A stretch of 64,000 nt of DNA from Periplaneta americana (lineage: Eukaryota; Arthropoda; Insecta; Blattodea; Blattidae), in NCBI RefSeq assembly GCF_040183065.1, contig NC_091125.1:117414121-117478120 (forward strand), written 5' to 3'. The notes beneath the pieces are model-generated. The model was not told where the DNA came from. It searched no databases and saw only the letters and a program-made list of their open reading frames with translations. The position numbers and the translations under genes were made by a program. Each line of letters starts with the position of its first letter. Within the stretch, counting starts at the first letter, position 1. Positions 58,017 through 64,000 of the stretch are shown here, in pieces.

Positions 58017-60493
58017 GTTATTGTTTATTATTATTTCTTTTTGGCAATTGTTGCTGGTGCTCCTGCCGCTGCCATCATCACCACCATCACGACCACCATC
58101 ATCATAATCACCACATGGTTTTACATTCCATTTTTATTATTTTACAAATTCTTTCATAATTATTGACACTTTAGTCTTGTTAATGTGAAGGGATTCTCTG
58201 CTTTGTCAGCTTGAATGTTGAATCTTTCTGTATTGTCCAGATATTTGACTGTTCCCACGGGTAACACAGGAGTGTTTGATCCCACTGAGATTCATAATCG
58301 AGGGCAGCTGAAGAAACACATGCGAGATTGCATGATCTACCTGGGATATTATCTCATCTTCTTCTTCATTTATTTGTATTGGTAAGTCTCATCAGTATAA
58401 AATATATTGAGTTCCACTTTTGGATGATTCTTGTCATTTTTACTTTTACATTACATGTACAGTCTTAGAAAAATTTTTGTCGCATAGATACTTTATAAGT
58501 TCCAGAAAGGAGGCATTGCTCATAATCAAACATACAACGAAACAAAACTGATTTTATTACCTCAACTAGTCCTTCTCTTGTGAACCAGGTTGCTTGTCCT
58601 CTGATCATGCGCACTGCCTCCTTTCTTTGACTTATAAAGTATCTATGCGACAAAACTTTTTTGTAAGATGTACATTAAAGAAAGTGTGTTATTTGTTGTT
58701 GTTGGTCTATTCTCCTGACTTTAGTTTTTCTCCCATTAGCTATCTTATATCCCAGTTATATTTTGTTATTGTAACCTTCAGGGGCATTGATTTTGGTGAT
58801 GGTTTGGCGTTGAAGCAAATTGTAAAGGAAGAGAAAGATTGTGATGCTAGAAATGATCGATTTCGAGAAACATTAGTTTTCAGCATCTCTGATCTTCCCC
58901 CCCCCCCCCCCAAAACTTGTTTTTGGCCTGCCATCTGTATACAGCATTTTATCCTAAACAATTGGAATCTATTAACAATTAGTATCTACAACCAGGAATT
59001 ATTCACGTGTAATGTAAGATGAAGTGGCAAATGAAATTATGTAGTCTGTCTTCCCAACAATTGTTTCGGGGAAATGAATTATTATTTTTTTACAAATTTT
59101 TTTTTTAAATCCTTCAGACAAAAATTTTAGGATTTGAAAATATTATATCTATTCTAATTACTTTCTAAAACTAATAATCTTAGCTATTATAGAAATGGAA
59201 CAAAAAGGAATGTTATTTTTCTATCACTCAGCCTCCTATAAAATTGAGTACCCGGTCTTTCCCGGGGGTAAAAGGCGGTCAGAGCGTGGTGCCGACCACA
59301 CCACCTCATTCTAGTGCCGAGGTCATGGAAAGCATGAGGCTCTACCTCCATGCCCCCCAAGTGCCTTCATGGCGTTTGATGGGGATACTTTTTTTTAAGT
59401 GAAAATATGTTTGCAGAATCTACTGTATGTTCATTCCCCCCAAAATGATTTAAAATTCAGAAACTGAAGAAATGTGTGATATTATCATTGAATGCGATAT
59501 TCAGTCAATAAATAGGGTCTATAGGCACCTTATTAAAAAAGCTCACTTGAAAAGGGGAATACTCTTGCGTTAGTGGACATGTGAACATAGTTTCATTACA
59601 GCAGAAATAATTAGACATTTGCAACTCTCTTATCTTACAAAGTGAAATCAGATGTAAGCATAAAATAATCATCATCACTATAATAATTATTTTATCATCA
59701 TCATTGCAGTGATCTTCATTTATGTAGTACTCTTACTGAACTGAACAATGTAATTAAACCAAGTACGACCACAATTTGAAAACCTCGAAATATTCCGAAT
59801 TCCACAATATGACATGTTTATTTTATTTATTTTTATCGAGGTCGAAATATTTGTAAATATATGTCAGTCTCCTCCAGGGATTAGAGAGATCAGCAATTAA
59901 GACTGTAAGCTCATTAAATGGAACTTCTATTTTTATTATTACTTGTCAAAATGTTGTTGAACATAAATATTGATATTTTCACTAGAAAGTCATTTCCATT
60001 GTTAATTTGTACATGAGATGGAAGCACCCATTCAGTTTATCTTCTTATGTCAGTATATAAAATTGTATTTTTAATGACAGTATTTTTTTTAATTATGGTT
60101 TATTTAACGACGCTCGCAACTACAGAGGTTATATCAGCATCGCCGGTGTGCCGGATTTTTGTCCCGCAGGAGTTCTTTTACATGCCAGTAAATCTACTAA
60201 CATGAGCCTGTCGCAATTAAACACACTTAATTGCCATCGACCTGGGCCGGGATTGAACCCACAACCTTGAGCATAGAAGGCCAGCGCTATACCAATTACG
60301 CTACTGAGGCCGACATGACAATATAAAAAACCCCATTACAGCAAACAACTTTTCTTGTTACTATTATTGTTAATTTATTTATTTCATTACGATTTTACAG
60401 GATATGTTTTGTTTGTTTGTTTGCAGTTTAATAATATCACTACTTCAGGGTGATCCCTTAACAAGAAACGAAGACGACATGACAGAGTTTTGA
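48175..60493 (+). CDS. CNIH4: Cornichon homologue 4 (spliced)
   Basis: Five exons join in phase to 154 residues: 48175-48249, 49585-49653, 53597-53709, 58241-58381, 60427-60493. Cornichon proteins are small multi-pass ER membrane proteins that recruit cargo into COPII vesicles. CNIH4 assists export of G-protein-coupled receptors. Matches to the family are [30 protein letters not shown], and [17 protein letters not shown]. The C-C-S-K-L-N block and the [14 protein letters not shown] stretch point to CNIH4 rather than CNIH1-3. Hydrophobic segments lie at about 7-27, 55-84 and 112-140. The tail after the last segment (about 15 residues, acidic, R-N-E-D-D-M-T-E-F) is longer than in the human protein. 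Insect annotations may call it cornichon-related. Confidence 0.92.
48413..48793 (+). mobile_element. Long tRNA-derived SINE (intron 1 of CNIH4)
   Basis: The head CCTGCGGTGGCTGAATGGTC (A box) is followed by CGGGTTCGAGTCTCGG (B box) and a body of about 300 bp with GGGTTTTCCTCAGGG and GACTGGCCTAGGGATGAGG. CCTGAC occurs at both edges as a possible short target duplication. Confidence 0.75.
48970..49143. repeat. Foldback with about 70-bp arms (intron 1 of CNIH4)
   Basis: Left arm 48970-49042 and right arm 49071-49143 are inverted copies sharing GGAATAATTCTTCTCG, GTTCTCAACCAG and ATAGTTGCTTCCAAGCTTTC with their complements. The spacer is about 28 bp. Confidence 0.85.
49585..49653 (+). CDS. CNIH4: CNIH4 coding exon 2
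   Basis: 23 codons, acceptor TAATTCAG, donor GTAAGT, phase 0 at both ends. It encodes [14 protein letters not shown] then C-C-S-K-L-N, the signature loop of the family. Confidence 0.95.
49654..52970. other. CNIH4 intron 2, nothing recognised
   Basis: No exon or bounded repeat supported before the SINE at 52971. A T-rich run lies at 50333-50356. Confidence 0.45.
52971..53175 (+). mobile_element. SINE, family A copy (intron 2 of CNIH4)
   Basis: ATGGAGTAATGGTTAGGCTG, GGCCTGGGTTCAAATTATGG and CAAGTTACCTGGTTGAGG lie in the same order as in 56661-56924. The 3' tail is lost after AAGATGCTAT. Confidence 0.8.
53374..53416. repeat. TA dinucleotide microsatellite
   Basis: About 20 TA repeats. They generate the Tyr-Ile repeat seen if the region is translated. 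Confidence 0.95.
53597..53709 (+). CDS. CNIH4: CNIH4 coding exon 3
   Basis: Acceptor GGTTTGCAG, donor GTAAGT, phase 0 in and phase 2 out. It encodes [10 protein letters not shown] and [14 protein letters not shown], the second membrane region of cornichons. Confidence 0.94.
53820..53843. repeat. ATT microsatellite
   Basis: About eight ATT repeats. Confidence 0.85.
55128..55420 (+). pseudogene. Tc1/mariner-like transposase C-terminal relic
   Basis: A + strand frame reads [24 protein letters not shown], then a stop, then G-H-L-K-E-G-V. This is the last catalytic region of Tc1/mariner-superfamily transposases. It lies in CNIH4 intron 3. No terminal repeats were identified. Confidence 0.65.
56390..57010 (-). 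mobile_element. LINE 3' region fossil, split by a SINE
   Basis: On the minus strand, before and after the SINE at 56661-56924, the sequence reads in pieces like the C-terminus of non-LTR retrotransposon proteins ([11 protein letters not shown]). The match ends near GCTAGAATGCCATG-like sequence at the left (TTGCATGGCACTACAACCCA on the + strand). Confidence 0.6.
56661..56924 (+). mobile_element. Full-length SINE, family A, with target duplication
   Basis: It is bounded by an exact 13-bp duplication ATCCATGTCTGTG (56648-56660 and 56925-56937). The head TCCACACCTGTGGAGTAACG is followed by a B box GGTTCGATTCCCGGTCAGG, the body GGCAAGTTACCTGGTTGAGG, the tail AAAGCGTTGTAAAATAACC and an A-rich end. 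This is the reference copy for the family in this window. Confidence 0.92.
57840..57960 (-). mobile_element. RTE-like LINE fragment (second copy)
   Basis: Shares CACTGCAAACCCAGTATTCT, CCAGTCTTTCC and GCCTTCCTCT with 4180-4245. Truncated, followed directly by a TTA microsatellite. Confidence 0.65.
57970..58016. repeat. TTA microsatellite
   Basis: About 15 TTA repeats. Confidence 0.95.
58241..58381 (+). CDS. CNIH4: CNIH4 coding exon 4
   Basis: Acceptor TATTGTCCAG, donor GTAAGT. The first base completes Glu 86. It encodes [20 protein letters not shown], then the third hydrophobic segment, and ends in phase 2 within a Cys codon. Confidence 0.96.
58460..58670. mobile_element. Palindromic Tc1-like MITE (intron 4 of CNIH4)
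   Basis: Inverted ends of about 60 bp: CAGTCTTAGAAAAATTTTTG on the left and, reverse-complemented, CATCTTACAAAAAAGTTTTG on the right. Both run on into TCGCATAGATACTTTATAAG and AGAAAGGAGGCA. TA flanks both ends (58458-58459, 58671-58672). Confidence 0.8.
59246..59398. repeat. Dispersed repeat segment (intron 4 of CNIH4)
   Basis: A GC-richer 150-bp block (CCCGGTCTTTCCCGGG, GGTGCCGACCACACCACCTC, CATGCCCCCCAAGTGCCTTC, GGGGATAC) stands out from the AT-rich intron. It resembles a repeat known to me from insect genomes. Its class is uncertain. Confidence 0.5.
60084..60314 (-). mobile_element. tRNA-derived SINE (intron 4 of CNIH4)
   Basis: The minus strand reads GGCCTCAGTAGCGTAATTGG (A box) and GTGGGTTCAATCCCGGC (B box), then CGATGGCAATTAAGTG, and ends GAGCGTCGTTAAATAA. 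Flanks ATGACAGTAT (60074-60083) and ATGACAATAT (60315-60324) form a target duplication with one mismatch. Confidence 0.85.
60427..60493 (+). CDS. CNIH4: CNIH4 coding exon 5
   Basis: Acceptor TTTGTTTGCAG. The first base completes Cys 133, and TGA is at 60491-60493. It encodes L-I-I-S-L-L, the end of the last membrane segment, and an acidic tail ending M-T-E-F. Confidence 0.9.
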
Positions 60494-63400
60494 AGATATG
60501 AGCTTTATCCTTTGTAAGAGACTGAACTCCGACGTTAATTTATTTGAACACATTTTATAATTGATATGGACAGATCTTGGATGTATGTAACCACATTGTT
60601 ATGGCCATAAAGACATGTGGCAGATTAGGATTAAAAATCCTATATACACTTGCATAACCTGCACACTCAGAGTTGGGGATATTGGCAAGTGAAAGCACAC
60701 TAGTCACTGTTAAATTACTAGAAGGTGAAGGTTTCTTTCACCTGTTCTCAGTTATCATTACATTCTCTTGTACTGGTATGTTAATTTATAGTGATAAAGT
60801 AGATTTATTGGTAAGCCCTACATTGTATGAATATAGCTGCTGTTTGTAAGTTTATATATTCAGTGGGAAGTCCAACTCTGTCTCATTAAAATTAAAGTTA
60901 ATTCTCTTGCATTATACATCATAAGGAAACATTTTATGTAATGACAAGATTTGGCGAGAGTTGGCTAGCCTACACTTACAGTTATGCATTGTCTATTTAG
61001 GACCATTGAGAAAAAGTTCGTACAGCAATCTGTTGTATGTGGTGCACATTGTGAAGGTGGATCTGCATTACACTGTTCATGGTGATGATGATGTGGAATG
61101 ATGGCAGAGTAAGTGATAGTGCTCCACATAAACTTGTTCCAAACACTGTCTTTTACTATCGTACATTCCACTTGGACATGTTGCAATTTGAACTCAGATC
61201 TTCTGTATGAAAAGATGGTATTCTGACCATTTGGCTGACAGTACGTCTAGGATAATATATGTTGAGCCATTTCAATATTTTTCCCACAAAATCTATAGTC
61301 TAGATTATTACTAAACATCCATTTTAAATAGATATTTCTTTTTAGGTTTTTATCTTATTAAAAACCGTATCATTATTCTAATCCGATACCTGTTAAAAAA
61401 AGCTAGTGCTTCAGTTGTTAGCTCTAGTGATGGATAGTTTACTGATCTTGACAAATGTCCCCCTGTAGAAGTAACACCCTAAAGCTGTAGAACATTGTAC
61501 CATCTTAAATGTTGCCCACAATGTATCATATGTTTAATCTACATTTTATCAGAATGATTACCGGAATATTAATGGAGAAGAGGTGGTATGATGGTAAGAG
61601 AAATGAGTTTACTCCACGAAATCTGCCCGAAGACTTTATCCAATACATAATCCAGTTGGATTCGTTGGTATTTGAATTCCCTTGTCTCTTTTGTGCAAAG
61701 CCAATACTCATACTAGCTGTTTGACTAATGATGCACTCAGTTTTCTTAATCTAACATTCGAATAAAGGAGTATGTATCAGTATTGGAACAATAATATTCT
61801 TAGTACTTTCATGCTGTTGCTATTTCAAGTAGGCAAAGTTTTCTGTTGTTTTTATAGATTGATCTCTGATAGCAGATTAAGTGATTTTATAATTGAAGCA
61901 CACATCCCATAAAAGTAAAACGAGTTGATGAATTCAGTAAGTGTATAAACATGCAGGCAATGACGAGGATTTTCCCCTTACCATTTTCAGAACAGTTTAT
62001 CTGTCTTACTAGATCAGAGTTGAGAGTTGGATTCTCGAGCTACGTAGCAAGATTTAAGTTTTTACAGTATTATGTTTCTTTCTACATTTCGCTAAAAATT
62101 TCCTTAAATTATATCACACCCAATTCCTTCAAAATCGTTATTTGATTGCTACTTCACAGTAAATCATCAGAGCTCAGATTTTTATGGAAATTTATTTTTT
62201 ATTAACTGGTTTATTAACAATGCTAATTTGTTTATAAATCCTGAGCATTATGCTCTGCTTGCACAATTTTTATATAAGACTTTTTCCTTTTTCTTTTTTT
62301 TAAATTAAATACATAGCCTACATTACTTTTGTTTCATTGCCTTTTTTGCATGGCTGGATAGTATCTTTTTTATATTCGTGAATACAGCAAATTGTTGTTC
62401 ATTTTTAATTTGTATTACAATTTTCATTGTGTCGTAGGCCTACATTATCTTTTTTATATTCGTATATACAATAAATTGTGGTTCATTTTTAATTTGTATT
62501 ACAATTTTCATTGTAGGCCTATATTATTTGTTAGGAGATATATGTTAGTACTGTACATATTACACTTGTTTTCCATTATTTCATTGTAGTGTTATACAGC
62601 AATATGAAAGTACTTCAGTGCTACTAATACATGAAAAGTGCCAAAACTTTATATTTCAAAACATTGCTAAACATATCTGAAAATATGATTTGCTCTATTT
62701 ATTGAGTATGAAAATTAGTCTGATGTGCAGTTGGTAATGCAAATGCATATGGTTTCGATTTATTTTCTGCATTGTGCAGAACAGTGCTAAAAGAGTTCAC
62801 AATTAGATTACAAGTTGTAAATTAATGAAATGTGATCCACACACAAACCATGGTATCAGTTGATAAGAAAGTAAGCTGATTTTGTATACAGTTGTCTGGA
62901 ACAAAAAAAAAAAATAACATTTTCTTTATATTTTTAGGCTCTCTGTTCTTAATTATTGCTTATTTTTTTTATGACCATTAAGATATCTTTACTATGTCAT
63001 TATTGGCAATTTGTATATCATCAAAAACTGTACACTGATCATGATAGACTGAATGAACTCTGTACTTGAAAGTGACACTGAATGAAAAAATAACCGGATT
63101 AATAACAGCTATGACTTCCATTTGGCTCTTAATCAAATGAGAGTGAGTAGAAGAACTGAGTGCAAACTTCAGGTGTCCTTACTGTTGATGGTTGACAAAG
63201 TTAATGATATATATCTTTAGTGACCATAATATGGGGGTACTTTGTGTTTGTGAAGGAGGGAGTATAGTATTTTATACTTGCTTAGATAGAAGAGGATGTG
63301 GAATGCTCTTTCCATTATGTATTTATTGGAATATGTTAGTAAAGAGGAAAGAATACCCTTTCCTTCTTTAATTTGATGTACAAGCATATATTTTTTTTCT

Positions 63401-64000
63401 CCCACCAAGGTACATTATTTGAGAGGATTAACTGATGTGCAGAAGAGGGAATTAACTAAATCAAATTATGAATCTGGAAAAGAATAGCTATTCTTTTTCA
63501 CAGGGCAATAATTTTCTGTTTTATTATTTTGGTGACTCTTTCCATATTTTGCATTTTTCCAATATTTCCTTAATTTTTTTAATCTTCTGTCACCTTTGTT
63601 GTTTATTATTGAAAACCACATTTGATTACTAGTCTTATGAAAAGTACTACAGAAAGTACAAATTAATAGCGATTCTATTGTTTTACTACTGAGCTAATGT
63701 AATATATCTTGACAATAATCATATAAAAGCTAAACAGAAAACTGTTGTGAAGTGAAACATGACTTCCGAAGTTGTTTCTAGTATTACACATTGATATAAG
63801 AAATTATATGACATGTGATCATTATGCAGGTAAACATATGAAGGGTACACGGGAAAAACGAACAATGTCACAGTGCTGTTAAGGGTGATGTCATTATCTA
63901 ATTTACTGTATTACTACAAACTTTAGTGTTATTTTTACCAAAAGTGGTAAAGGAGAATTAAAACCACGCATACATTCATCATTTCCTTCATTTCAAGTAG
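60494..64000. other. CNIH4 3' flank and intergenic, nothing recognised
   Basis: The 3' UTR must begin here, but its end could not be fixed. No further exon, RNA gene or bounded element is supported. A diverged tandem repeat is visible at about 62360-62520 (GTTCATTTTTAATTTGTATT twice). Confidence 0.45.

Noticed and set aside
57455..58166. ORFs of 125 and 134 codons
   Set aside because: Composed partly of a TTA microsatellite and a LINE fragment; no coding signature.

Overview
This window looks like nuclear DNA of a hemimetabolous insect with a large, repeat-filled genome. The evidence is AT-rich sequence, kilobase introns, many tRNA-derived SINEs, fossil hAT, mariner, P-like and Harbinger-like DNA transposons, and frequent AGGCCTA words. 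A cockroach or termite relative (Blattodea) is my best guess, from the style of the repeats. That is inference, not proof.

Two protein-coding host genes can be assembled from splice sites, reading-frame phase and family similarity. Both are on the + strand. (1) A complete CD36-family (class B) scavenger receptor spans 16202-35114. It has eight coding exons, a predicted 514 residues, an upstream 5' UTR exon junction and probably a 3' UTR intron. (2) A complete cornichon homologue of the CNIH4 type spans 48175-60493, with five coding exons and 154 residues. Neither gene shows as one long ORF, because the exons are short.

Region by region: 1-16 kb is intergenic or 5' intronic and holds old transposons. 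These are a tRNA-like foldback (2482-2874), a Harbinger-type MITE inside a Tc1/mariner-like element inside an RTE-like LINE (4140-5815), a short hAT with exact 8-bp target duplications (6772-8376), tRNA-headed repeats around 10-12 kb, and a rearranged mariner (13561-15428). 16.2-35.1 kb is the CD36 gene. Its intron 2 carries the most striking structure here: a 3.1-kb minisatellite of about 95 copies of a 33-bp unit, with higher-order repeat blocks (19656-22767). 35-48 kb is intergenic, with a LINE scrap, a ZMYM1-like hAT with intact ends but a frameshifted transposase (42608-45377), and a P-like/THAP element with long terminal inverted repeats (45939-47264). 48.2-60.5 kb is CNIH4, with SINEs, a MITE and LINE fossils in its introns. 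60.5-64 kb has no gene that I can support.

The two host genes have separate jobs: the receptor binds lipid or other polyanionic ligands at the cell surface, and CNIH4 is a cargo receptor for export from the ER. I see no sign that they work together. No bacterial-style operon, CRISPR array or defence system is present.
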